Position numbers and translations under genes: made by a program
The notes under the pieces: model-generated
The model's database searches: none
The model's input: only the letters and a program-made list of their open reading frames with translations
Told to the model about the DNA's origin: nothing
Assembly (NCBI GenBank): GCA_001600055.1
Contig: BCIV01000011.1
Location: 372,001 to 436,000 of the forward strand
Origin: Filobasidium wieringae
Lineage: Eukaryota; Basidiomycota; Tremellomycetes; Filobasidiales; Filobasidiaceae
DNA length: 64,000 bases
Direction of reading: 5' to 3'
Part shown: positions 34,140-45,680 of the stretch, piece after piece
How the letters are laid out: each line of letters begins with the position of its first letter
Position numbering within the stretch: the stretch's first letter is position 1

Positions 34140-37100
34140 TCATCGAACAACGCCTTCAATCTTCGTGGGCCTGTTCAAGTATATGTCGAGCGAGATCAAC
34201 ATGGCGACCAGATTTATCCCTACGTGTATACCATAGGTATATCTGGGGCCAAGAATAGCACAATATGCTGATATGAGTCCAATGGTGATGGTATTCAAGG
34301 CAGAAAACCTGGGACCATACAGTCAGCCTCTTAATCTGATTCAAAATCGGGACGGCTTACTTCGGGCGCGAGACAGAACGGAATCTTTTCGACGTATAGA
34401 TTCCCGCCAGCATGACGATGCCAACAATCTGGCCGGCGCTCCAGGTAGATCCGAACCGAAAAGATTGCCTCCAGTCCAAGACGAGACCTCGAGCCCACAC
34501 CAGCACGGTTGGCGCGTTCAATGGAAGGAGCCAAAACAATATCAAGAGGAGGGAATAGAGCTCGTTGTGGTGCTTCGGGGTGGCGCAATCTCAACAAGGG
34601 AGACTCTTACAAATACTCTGATCACTTACTCCTTGATGATAGGCTATAGCTGTACTGTGCAGATGTATGATGAAGATCACGACGAGGGCGAACTGATAGG
34701 GCACCATGAACCACAACAAGGCGAAAAGGGCCATGAAAGCGACGACCCCTCCCTTGGATAAGCCATCATCAGCTTGCATTCTAATCACAACCACGTCAAT
34801 CAGTATCATTCTGCAATTTATTTAGCCAAAAGATGCTTACGGGAATCGCTTCGAACGCTGCGGAAGCACGTAGGAGAGCAGCGCGACCACCACAAGGAGA
34901 CATAAATGGCTAAGCCAAACGAGTCCTGTGGCAAGCGTCATCATGCACGGAATAAGAAAAAGTAAAGTGACGGATGTCGTGCCGAGAAGGTAATGTTGAT
35001 ACTTTGTTCCGTCCCAAGATAGAGACAGAACCGCTTGAAATACACCACATGCAAGAAGGAGGCATGTTGCTAATAGCCACTCAAGACGTAACGATTCGGT
35101 GAAAGCAGTAGAGAAGGCGGGATATACACCTTTGTAACCAATCTAGTCAGTAACTACCGAGCAAGTTGGCATCTCTTATCTGACATACCCATCTTAGCAG
35201 TGCTTCGCATTTGGCACGACCATACCAGGCAGACCATCCCCAGCGTCCAAGCGACGATGGTCATCCTATACCGGGTAAGTAATAAGCCTGGAGATCTCCT
35301 CCAATCGATACGCGCGGAGGCTGTAGTAATTGCACATGTTTGCGTAGGATCCTGGAATAAATGTATTTCTAGACCGGATTGTCTTAGTGATCCGATGTAT
35401 GGTGAAGCCGTGACATGTGAATGCACCAGAATCTCAGCTCCCACTTGAGGGTAATATCGACTTTCATGAGTTTCTCCAAGACCCAACCCAGGTCTAGACA
35501 TGTGTTCCGCAACAGGGGCGAAGCGCGAAGAACCTAGATAAAATGCAATCAGTATTGAGCAAACGGATCGATGGTACGCCACGATAGACCAACTGACAAT
35601 CTCTAGATTTCGCGCGATCGAACGACACGCGATGCGCTAACAGAGAATGATCAAGAACGTGGTCAAAGCTGTACACTTGTCTGATCGGACTCCAGCCATC
35701 TAGTAGATCTAGCATCAGCGCGATCGAAATGAACCCGAGAGGCTAGTACCCACTATCATTCTCAGAACCCTTCAACCCAATGACACCCCATCCAGGTCCT
35801 TGCATCCTCAAGAGTAAGCTCTTCGGATGGGAAGTATCGTCCATGAACGGACGAATCTGCACATAGGTCAAACCTTGATCATGCCTGACGCCTTCTCCCT
35901 GCAAAGGAAAGGCCGCGACTCCATCTTTCAAGTTCGAACGAGGCGGTGAAGGCGGGAGGACTTTGACTTCCGCAAGCGGGACAGGTTGTAACTTTGATTT
36001 GGTCGAATCTGCAATCAAGGCGTAGACCTCCAGTGGAGACCTGTGTTCAGGCCCGATTCCGCGAATCGAATATTCTCCCATAATCTCGATATTGCAGGCT
36101 TCACCTTGAGGGCACTGTACAATGAAATCCTTGGAACCATCTGATGTCACTCGGAAAGATGGATTCGAAGGGACAATCTCTTGAGCATTCGACGCGGCCG
36201 CAACGTCTTTGATTAAACTCGGCCAGACGACCTGTGCAGGGAGCTCAGCAAGAAGCTCGCGCCGAGCGATAGTCGTCAAACCCTCTCGTATTCTCGAAGC
36301 ATCGCCTCCCGACCCGGAAAGAGTAGCTTGCATATGCAATGCGATCGTAGCGACTTTTGACCTGATCTGATCACACCAGACCATAGCCTGATGATCCACT
36401 CCCGTCCAGATCCCTTCGATCCCAGTTGTGAACACGCTGAACGTGCCTCTGTCTCGGCTTAAACCTGCGCTATGGTAATCAGGTAGAGCGCAAGCATCGG
36501 AGGAAATCTGAGTATCGGCTGTGCCGCCGCAAATTGACACCAATACAGGTAACGTGGTATTTTCTCGCGAGAGACCGGGAATTTCGGAATTCGTGCGCCA
36601 GTAACGATCGATATCGCGATAAATCCTGTCCATACCCTGATCAAATGTCACAGGAGGTAACATATGTGGAGTAGACATGGTGATGATAGCAGCAACCATT
36701 CTTGAGATGTCATCTTCCGGTTTATCATACCCCGATTGCACCAGCGTCAATGCAAGTCGAGCGACTATTCCGCCCATACTGTGACCAAGGACAATGACTT
36801 GTTCAGGAGTATGGGCAGACTCGTATTGACGAAGTATATAACGAATGGAGTGAGCGACATAGTGCGCTTGTTCCAGGATGGACCCGGCGTGGAACGCAGA
36901 GAACTCCTCGTTGAAATCGACTGGCGGAGTGATCTCAGCATCCGATTAGCTTTGATGTGATCGAAAGGCTTTTGGGTGCCCACCTGTAAACATATCCAAT
37001 TCCCTCCAGTTGAGACGAGCCAGATCAGGTCTGTCCTTGAAGGCATAGTATTTATGCGCCGCCGAGGAGGCTATCGACCTGACTTGTTTCGAAGAGCCCG

Positions 37101-37492
37101 CGTTTCCAGGTATGAATAAGACAGGTAAACCTTCCGGCTGCCAGGAGAAGATTTACTCAGCGAACCCATTCGTTCGATAGCTATCTGAACTCACGGCTCA
37201 CCTTGATGTTCCCCTGAAGTCCTCCTTCTCTGTATAGCCACAACGAATACTTGTTCTCTAATCCGCCCATACCCTCAGCTCTAGGTCCGTCCATCTTGAT
37301 ATAGTTCGGACTCATCCAGCTCATCCGACATCCCCAAGTCCCTAGTTCGAGTTGCAACGATGAGTAAGACTGCCACATGAGATAGGCCAAGCATATTGCT
37401 ATAGCGGTGACGAGGTTGAGCAGGCCGAGTCCTTGCAAGAGTTGAGGTTTTCGTTGTACAGGAGCATAAGCTCCAGAACTTGCCGACTCCAT
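34140..37492 (-). CDS. BST1: GPI inositol-deacylase (PGAP1/BST1)
   Basis: An ER lipase that removes the inositol-linked acyl chain from GPI anchors so anchored proteins can leave the ER. Nine exons from the 5' end: 37202-37492, 36984-37137, 35754-36920, 35598-35699, 35189-35533, 34841-35129, 34630-34810, 34361-34572 and 34140-34308; 969 residues, the usual size. After one N-terminal membrane span comes the hydrolase domain with LPVLFIPGNAGSSKQVRS and the serine motif VLGHSMGG (Ser about residue 196). The luminal part includes ESRYYPQVGAEILVHSH. The C-terminal third carries several hydrophobic helices, ending in LGPRYTYGIHVGINLVAMLI as in the family. The C-terminal exons were found only by following splice phase. 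The acceptor of exon 4 could also be 35708. Confidence 0.92.
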
Positions 37493-37879
37493 AACGTATG
37501 AGCAAGTCCTCGACTATATCATCAGCGGTATCTCCTGAGGGTATTACAGCTGCTGCAAGAGCACTGTCAAGCTGTGATCAAAGGGTTCTTTCTCCTCAAC
37601 AATGACGATTTCTGGTGTCTTGGTGTTGTTTATTTTGTGACGCTCGAAGCGAAATGAAATAAAATGATCTACCCGTCTTGAACAGCACCATAATCAATCC
37701 CTTCGATCCTACACGGTACTGTGCTACTACCTACTTGCCCTGTGCTCCAGGACGCACGTACTGGAAGGGTACAAACATTTCAGCACATCGAGCTTCCAGA
37801 TCTCACATCCTCAACGGCATGTACAAAACCCACTCTTGAGCTCGATCAGAGACCCGATCTTTCGTGATCGACCTGAGCG
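37493..37879. other. divergent promoter region between BST1 and the inositol 5-phosphatase
   Basis: No gene is seen; the two flanking genes are transcribed away from each other. Confidence 0.5.
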
Positions 37880-40800
37880 ATGGACAGCTCGAGCGCCGCA
37901 GCAAGCTCATCTGTCTCTGCTCCCTCTGCTGAAGTCAGTCCGGCGAAGCCTCCCATCAAGATCAAAATCGTCAGTTGGAATCTTGGAGACTCCCTACCCA
38001 AGGGGGAGTTAAACCAGCTATTTGGAGATATACCCAATTATGAAGCTCCAGAGAGACTCCTTACTTCCATGCCTGATTTTGGGAGACAGGACGGTCATCC
38101 TTATCACATTGTTGTCATAGCAAACCAAGAATGTCCAACTCAGAGCGGAGTCCCTCGTGGACTAGGAGGAGGAATAACAAAGGGACTAGCAGGGCAGAAG
38201 GAAAAGGAGAAGCTCAAAGAACGCGGGAAACTTCAAGGTTTGAAGGATGCGGAGAAACAGAAGAAAGATGAGGTCAAGGAATTATTTGGGAAACTCGTTA
38301 GAGATGCGGACAGAGAGGAAGCACCTTTTAAGCAACTTGACGGGGACTCTGTTCTGAGTCCAGGAGCTCCGCGGCATGGGCATCACACGGGGCATGTAAC
38401 GATCGGAGGTAAAGGATGGTCTGACATTCTAGAAGGTACGTATCTTTCCAAGTTAAACAGCGGCCATCGTCTGATCGATTCTTGAACTTTCGTATAGATT
38501 ATTTTGTTAACGGCGTTCAACAAGTGAGCGTATCTGCAAGAGGCAAGCCCGTCCGGTCAAGCCGAGACTCCAAAGAAATGAAGAGCCCGACGCCGAGCTT
38601 GCTGGATAGCTACGAAACTCCATCTCCCGTAATCATGAACCGAGCAGATATACCCGCACCTCCTCAAAGACCGCCTGGAATGGTACCTCCTCCAGCTTTC
38701 GTCAGGACTTTCTCGGCGCCACCTGACCAACCTGGTGATTTCCCTATCACCATCACCCCCTCTTCCCCAGATACCTTCGGATCCCCCATGTCGGAACGCA
38801 ATCATATGCTGGGAGCGGGGATAGACCGTAATTTGAGTCCATCCCCCTTGTCGATGTTCTCTATGAGCTCCGAGACAAGTAGTATACAGCAACCCCCTAT
38901 ACCAACACCCGCATCGCCTGTACCTTCCACGGAAGAGAAGCGAAGGAACTCCTTGCTGAGTACTCCGATACTGAAGAGGAAAGAAAGTGCGAAGAGGCTC
39001 ACACCAATCACGATACCTGGGAACGAATCCCCGTCTCTCGGTACACCTACGCAGGCTGATCCGAAACGAGCATCAGGGCCATACCACTTTCTCGTCAAGG
39101 AAAGGCTCTTGGGTCTATACTTGGCTGTTTTTGTCCATAAAGACGCGCTAGACTGGGTCGAGGGTTACGATCATGATTTCGTACCTACCGGATTGATGGG
39201 GGGAAGAATGGGCAACAAGGGGGGAATTGGTATATCTCTGAAGATGGCTGGACATCGATTCCTCTTTGTCTGCGCACATCTAGCTGCGCATGCCAGTCAG
39301 ATGGAAGCCAGGATATCGAATGTCGATAAGATCAAGACTGAATTGGGGAAGAACCTGAATTGCTTCCTACCCGAAGACGACCCACAAGCTTTAGAAAGCG
39401 ATATTACCGAAAGGTTCGATACGACATTCTGGTTCGGCGACCTCAATTTCAGGTTGGATGTCTCGCGACTCCACGCGGATTGGCTGGTTCAGCATAAGGA
39501 GTATGAAAAGGCACTCGAATTCGACCAACTTCGGAATGCTATGCGCGAAGGAAAGGTGTTTGAAGATTTCGCTGAAGGGGAAATCGATTTTGCACCAACC
39601 TTCAAATACGATGTATGGCATTCTGCCAAGAAAATGAGGAGAAGAGGTGAATTGCCCATTAAGCGAGAGAATGTCATTGGACTTCCTGGAGTTGAGGAAG
39701 ATGAAAATGGAGAGGAAATGGAAGTTCCGACGGATGATCAAGCGAGTTTCATCTCAGGGACCACAGCGACCATGGACAGACGAGGTTCAGTTGACTCGTC
39801 GCTTTGGCTGTCGGGGAGCTTGACGACAGGTATCGAAGAGGAAAATGAGGATGACCTATCAGACGAGCCAAATACCGTGCAACAGCCAGCTAGACCGATA
39901 GCTGCTGTCGCCAAGACAGGTGTCATCAAGGCGAAACATCGGTTTATGAAGATCATGAAAAGTGCTTCGCCGAGATCGTCATCTCCCATCAGTACACCTT
40001 CACCAAGATCGGAATCACCTCCTCGAAGTCTAGCAAACTCTTACTCGTCGCAGAGAACTTTGAACACCATGAACACTATGAGTCAACAACCTAGCAGGAC
40101 CTCGATAGATAGCACGAGACGCTCTATCGACAGCGAGGTCAGCCGACCGGGCCTGACGCGAGGGCTGTCTAAACGGTTGAAAAGAACACTCAGTAGCAGG
40201 CAAGATAATCCTGACGAGTCTTCGAGTGACAGCGAAGAAGACACTCGGCAGGGTGTATACGATACTTCTTCGAAGCAAAGGGTTCCAAGTTGGGTAAGAG
40301 ATTATGGGTTATTTTGCAATTATGACACCCCATGCTAACGTGCCCTGGTCAAAAAGTGTGACCGCGTCCTCTGGAAGACTCACGTCGAGGAAGAAATCGG
40401 TCCTCAGCCTCGTCAATTCGAAGTACTGAGCGGGCAAGCTCGATTCAAGTTGTTCGGACATGCTATAGCCCAGAAGTTCCATCGCCGGCATCGCGACCGT
40501 GTCGTCGACAACTTGCATACCCGCTTTAACAAGTTGATGCTGCCTTACGACGAACATGTGATAGCATCGCAAAGTCGGTTACACGAAGCCTCGGTGCTTG
40601 AGCTTCCCAAGGCGGCAGAGGCTGAAGGATCGACTCCGCGGGCATCTGTGTTCAGCACTACGACCATTGTCCCAGACAAGCGACTGTCTGACATCTCTGT
40701 GGAAAGCGACTCGATCAAGGCGGATCAACCAGACGGCGTACGTACGCCTACTAGACGAAATTCCCTGTCCATGCCCATGAGCGACGGGTCATCCCAAAAA

Positions 40801-41347
40801 CGCCGCTCGGAACCGCAAGCGGGAATCGTTCTTGGTGCACCAATTGCCATAGAACCACAGGTCAACTTGGTGTCGGCCCATTTTGAGAAGCCAGATTCGC
40901 CTCGACGCTTCAATTCGGGAAGTGATATGCTCTATCCTCGTCACAGCGCGGTTGGGACCGGTACGATGCCTCGCAGTAACACCACGTCTACAAATCTGCC
41001 GTTCCCGGATCCACACGGAGAAACATCGCTTGCATCCGCGAAAAGATGGTTCAGTAACTTACCTGGATTGCTCATGCATCCAAGGAATTCCATCGTCGAC
41101 AATGAAGACCCACAAGCGGCTGCTCAACCGGTTGTGCTTCCGTTCCCTCCAACTGAGCCTGTTGTGCGAAGAAAGAAAGGTGAAGTTGACTGCCTTGAAT
41201 ATACCACAATTGACGATATTGGAATGAGGAAGCTAGAAGGTCGTTCGTAAGTTTGTTGTACGGCGTCCTGTGATAAGAATATGCTAATCTCCTAAATAAT
41301 GCAGTGACCACCGTCCAATTATTTTCTCGGCTGCTGTATACCCTTAG
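37880..41347 (+). CDS. inositol polyphosphate 5-phosphatase with large disordered insertions
   Basis: Probably hydrolyses the 5-phosphate of phosphoinositides such as PI(4,5)P2. Exons 37880-38435, 38498-40293, 40357-41246 and 41305-41347 give 1,094 residues. The endonuclease/exonuclease/phosphatase fold is spread over the whole protein: IKIVSWNLGD near residue 30, VVIANQECP, LMGGRMGNKGGIGIS (about 420-434), WFGDLNFRLD (about 497-506), APTFKYD (about 551-557), CDRVLWK (from 785) and SDHRP (about 1081-1085). Between these lie Ser/Pro-rich insertions of roughly 190, 220 and 260 residues. Each catalytic motif is intact, and the last one is reached only by splicing into the 43-base final exon. No Sac1, SH2 or C2 domain is seen. 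Confidence 0.88.
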
Positions 41348-41565
41348 ACTAGACTCAGGACGAGTGAGCTTATAATAATAGATCAGGGAGGAGAGATGCT
41401 TCGAGTAATGAAATGTATCATATAGAACTACAGCAATATTCGATTAACCAGACGACAAGCCTTGAGCGCGTAGAGAATCGTAACCAGGAATGCGACGCAA
41501 GCAGTATACAAGAAAGAAGTCAAACACGTATACGGTGCGTAAAGTTTCGTTAATCAGGCATTGTT

Positions 41566-43757
41566 TCACAACCTCAAACCCATCGATCTGGTAAGTTTGC
41601 CTTTTCCCTTCTTTCTCGGACTAGGAGGTGGAGGAGCGCGGAACTCGCCCAACCCGATCTGAGTCCAACCGTGGAACTGAAGAAGGGACAAATGGATGTC
41701 AGGGCAGACCACGAGAGCAAGAACTTCTTGATACTTACAGATGGTGGCAATTCATCATCAGCCTCGATTAACATGAGACCATGTCCATTCTCAAATAGAC
41801 CTCCTTTCCTCCCGATTCTTGAAGGGGATGCCGACCTTCTTCTCCTGATCGGTGATCCGGTTGAAACTCCCTCCTCTAGCTCGTCCTGCTCGTGATTAAC
41901 ATCCAGGCCCCAGAATCTTTTAGTAGCTGATCCCAAGCTGGAAGTCGTGTTACTGCTTCGTTTACTCGAAGCGCTCTCCCATACGCTCGGAGCATCCTCC
42001 ATATCGCCCAATTCCTCATCAGCATACACAGAGCTGAATGATTTACTCGCGCCGACAGGAGTGAGAGGCCCTAGACCCAACCCCTGTGCTGGTTGTTTGA
42101 CAGGAGTCAGACCGAGTCCCAGTCCACCTAAAGCACTCGACGAGCCGAAAGAGAATCCTCGACTGAGACTGCTCTTCTGCCTAACATGCTTCCTTCTAGA
42201 CTTCAAAGGTGTGACTTTGGCCTTTTGCATCGGACTGACCTCGCCCTCTTCCCCCACTTCGGCCAAGTTGGATCCCTGGGAGACAGAAGGAGGTAAGAAG
42301 TGGTTGGTCAACGAGACCGATGAAGCGCCTCTCCTATGGCCTCCAGCAGTCCGTTTCCTCGTCCTGCTCTTGAGCGGAGTGACCTTGGCCTTTTCAAACG
42401 AAGAGCCTTCCCCTGAAGGCTGATCGCCCAAGTTGAATCCAAAGGAGTTTGAGCTGGGAAGGAAATGGTTGATACCCGAAGCGGAAGACAATCCTCGTTG
42501 ATGACCTCTTCGACCAGAAAGAGTAGGCGATTCGAGCGCCTGATCAGTGATGGCCGGTCGAACGGGAGTGAAACCGAACCCGAGTCCGTGGATGTGGGAC
42601 CTCGAAGTCTCCCTCGGCATCGACCTCTGTACGCTCTCGGTCGTTATCGAATCATCTTCCACCCCAAAGATTCCCAACCCCAACCCCTGCGGCATCGTAG
42701 CAACAGGAGGTCCAGCTGCCATCATCGTATCCAGATCAAAAGTCGAACCGAGCATTCGATGACCTCCTCTGTTTCCCTGTATTACCTCCCCCTCCTCTTC
42801 CCCAAGAGGAGGAACATTCTCCTTCCCCCTCCCGGCAGGAAGAGGCCCGAGAAGTCCGCCCTTCTTTTTCTCGAAAAGGGCACTTTTCCCGGGGAGTCCA
42901 GGACCAGGACCAGGCCCTGGACCGAATAGATTTCCACCGAAAAGACCCGTCTCACCCGCTCGAGAGGTAGGGAACGCAGGTAACGCGAATCCTTGACTCG
43001 TATCCGCCTGAACGGGAGTCAGATCAGTCAAAGGCGTACCGAACGTTTGAGTCGAAGGCAGGACAGGCGTAGGAATTCCGACTGGTTCGGTTATCCGGGA
43101 AGTGAAGGTCTTTCTCTTCCTCAAGACTGGTTTCGAGTAGATCTCGTCTTCTTCTTCTTCTTCCTGAGTGAGTGCGGCTCGCGTAGGTTTTGGGGGTTCG
43201 GGGTTGTTTAGCTTGAAGCTAGATCCAAGAACTTTCTTGAGGGGAGAACGTTTTCCCAATACTTTGGACCCACTCGAACTGGATCCTTCTGATTGCTTGA
43301 GGCTCGGTACGGAACTCTTCCTTAGGCCGTTGAAAAGTTTCGGTTTACTCGTACTCGTCATTGTAGGGACCGATTTCTGCTGCCCCATTAGACTGGCAGA
43401 ATCGTTTTTCCTCTCTCCCAATACCTTGGCCGGTTTGACCACTTTGACTTCCCCCAGTATAGATTTCTTTCCTGAAACCCCCTTTCCCTTGCCCGTCGTC
43501 TCATTGCCAAGAGAGACCGAACCGGAAGGATTCTCCTTATCCTCGAAAACCCCAAACTTCTTCCCCTTCGTTCCTGAGATCGGAGCAGGAACGGTATTTT
43601 CCTTTCCTCCCGTTAAGGTGGTTGAGAGAGATTTAGAGAGCTTTGGACCGAGGATGGAACGCTTGATTCCTCCTGAGTTTGTATGAGAGTGAGAGGCGTG
43701 TTGTGGGGAGTCTTGGTGGATGGAGAAGAGGGCTCCCTTTTTGTGAATAGGTGGCAT
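41566..43757 (-). CDS. disordered protein with three KEN boxes and an internal duplication (possible APC/C substrate)
   Basis: I do not recognise a family. Exons 41739-43757 and 41566-41676 give 709 residues with no predicted fold. An N-terminal cluster holds a D-box candidate RSILGPKLS (from residue 33) and two KEN boxes (GGKENTVP at 52-54, EDKENPSG at 74-76). A third, GKENVPP, lies at 312-314. Many SP and TP sites resemble CDK sites. Two related modules of ~60 residues lie near residues 430-550, each with NHFLP and ending KAKVTPLKSR followed by basic residues. The C-terminus has an acidic stretch, then FHGWTQIGLGEF and a basic tail. The layout (N-terminal destruction signals, basic/acidic halves) recalls securins, but I see no diagnostic separase-binding sequence. 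The more distal ATG of the open frame lies 42 bases upstream. Confidence 0.72.
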
Positions 43758-44505
43758 GGTAGTCGCTGTTTCACCTGAAGTGAGGTATAGTATGTTCAAG
43801 TATCGCTAGTAGAGAGTGCTGGTAGTGAGGATGTCGATTCAAGAGAAAGTCAGGCGGAAGATAGTCGTCAAAGGTTTATCGTATAGAGGAATCGCCAGGT
43901 AAGAAACGTAGGTTTAAAGGTGAGGTTAGGAATCGCTTGCGAGTCTAACCTCAGTGATTTGTTCAGCTGGCACTCTACACTGATACGGGCTATCAAGAGC
44001 TTACCAGGTCGTCGAGAGGTGGTGGAAGGGGACTCAAAAGGATGATATCGAGACGCGTCGCAAAAGAAGATGCAGGTCGTTCCAAGTCAGGGCGATGTTC
44101 CGTATCGTCCCGGTTGTGTGTGTCGTCAAGACGTGAAGGATGTAAAGGCTATGAATGGATGTATAGAGGTTGTTGGTGTGATCTCTATCTGTATGTTGCT
44201 GCTGCTGTAGGCCGAGTTGGCTGAGGTGAGTCGCAGAGAATTCGAGACGCAGAGTCGAAATTGATGAAGCAAAAGTCAAAGTGAGATGTGAGATTTGTTT
44301 GTTGTTCAGGTAGAATCCACCTTTCCGTGACTTACGTAAATCACGTAACAGGCACAACAGAGGCAGAAGCACAGGGTCGCGTTTGCAAACGTCATCGGGG
44401 ACAAGCTAAGGTGATCAGACCGGATTTCTATGAAACGCTCACTATTCCTCTCTCCTCTGCCCTTTGACCACTTATATCATCTACCATTTACCCCTATAAA
44501 ATACT
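43758..44505. other. divergent promoter region between the KEN-box gene and DTD1
   Basis: About 750 bases lie between two divergent genes. Short frames on both strands (for example 44034-44372, minus) have no family features. Confidence 0.5.
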
Positions 44506-45425
44506 ATGAAAGCAGTGATACAACGTTGCTTATCAGCCTCTGTGACAGGTAAACAGTAACTGCTCACAGTCACGAATCTTGAAACGCTGAAAACGATGAT
44601 CCGGACGGACAGTCGACGGCCAAACCATCTCATCCATAAACAAAGGTTTCCTCGTCCTCGTCGGGATAGGCACGGAAGACACCTCACAGGATATAACGAC
44701 CTTGACGAAAAAGATCTTGTCGTTGAAACTATTTGATGAATCCTCTACCTCCCTCTCATCTGATCCGAGTGAGAAGCCAGTACCGGGGAAGAGCTGGAAG
44801 AGGAGCGTGATGGATATAGCCGGAGAGGTTTTATGCGGTTCGTCCTGTCCCGGCTCGAAACCCGTTTCGAACCCGTATCCAACGAGACATTCGATCAGTC
44901 TCTCAATTCACATTGCTAGCAAAGACGGAGAAAGGTTCTAAACCAGGTTCGTCCTTCTCTGCCTTGTTCTGACTTTCCATTCCCTCCTCACCATGTCGAT
45001 CAAATAGATTTCCATGGAGCAATGACCGCCGCTCAGTCTCGAATAATGTACTCTGACTTTCTACGTATCATGGGGGAAACGTACGACCCGGATAAAATCA
45101 AAGGTCAGTAATGCTTCGTTATACAATGCGTTCTGCGTGTTCATCGAATTCTCTTTCTCCGCCTTTTGCACTCGTCAAATCGTCTCGCGACTCGATCACG
45201 ACATGACGTCCGGTCGATGATCAACCAGACGGAGCGTTTGGGGAGATGATGCAAGTGTCTCTAGTGAATGATGGACCGGTGACCATCGTTTTGGATACCA
45301 AAAGTAAGACGAACGGTAGTTTACCCGGATCGGGTACAAGTACCCCAAAGCTCAAGAGCAAGAAGGGAGAAAACAAGACGAGGAATACGGAAGAGATAGC
45401 GACAGACCGGTCAATGACGACGTAA
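44506..45425 (+). CDS. DTD1: D-aminoacyl-tRNA deacylase (DTD)
   Basis: Removes D-amino acids wrongly attached to tRNA, a translation proofreading step. Exons 44506-44548, 44613-44837, 44899-44946, 45008-45103 and 45229-45425 give 202 residues. The start MKAVIQRCLSASVTVDG matches the family. The two active-site motifs are present: SQFTL (about residues 91-95, directly after a splice junction) and NDGPVT (from about residue 151, the cross-subunit Gly-cisPro motif). The core is normal in length but carries an insert of ~15 residues around SSDPSEKPVPGKSW and a Lys/Ser/Thr-rich tail of ~45 residues. Two introns use the donor GTTCGT. Confidence 0.93.
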
Positions 45426-45680
45426 ACGGGTATCATAGATTCATGTTTACATATAGAATATGGATGAGGTTACCACGTATCATCTCCGTTGGTCAGCACG
45501 TACTGAATGATGATATTAACGGGTATGACACAGACACCGCATGTGTCTGTCTGGGAGTCGATACGGTGTGACCAAGTCCTGGAAGCTTCTTCTTCAAGGC
45601 ATATCGTTTTTGGCCTTGGAATGACCGGAATTGCTTGAGATATCGATCGATTGCTGACTGAACGAGTCAAGTTGTCGTGG

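Noticed and set aside
44034..44372. 112-codon minus-strand frame between the KEN-box gene and DTD1
   Set aside because: Low-complexity Leu/Ser/His content typical of a chance frame in a promoter; no domain.
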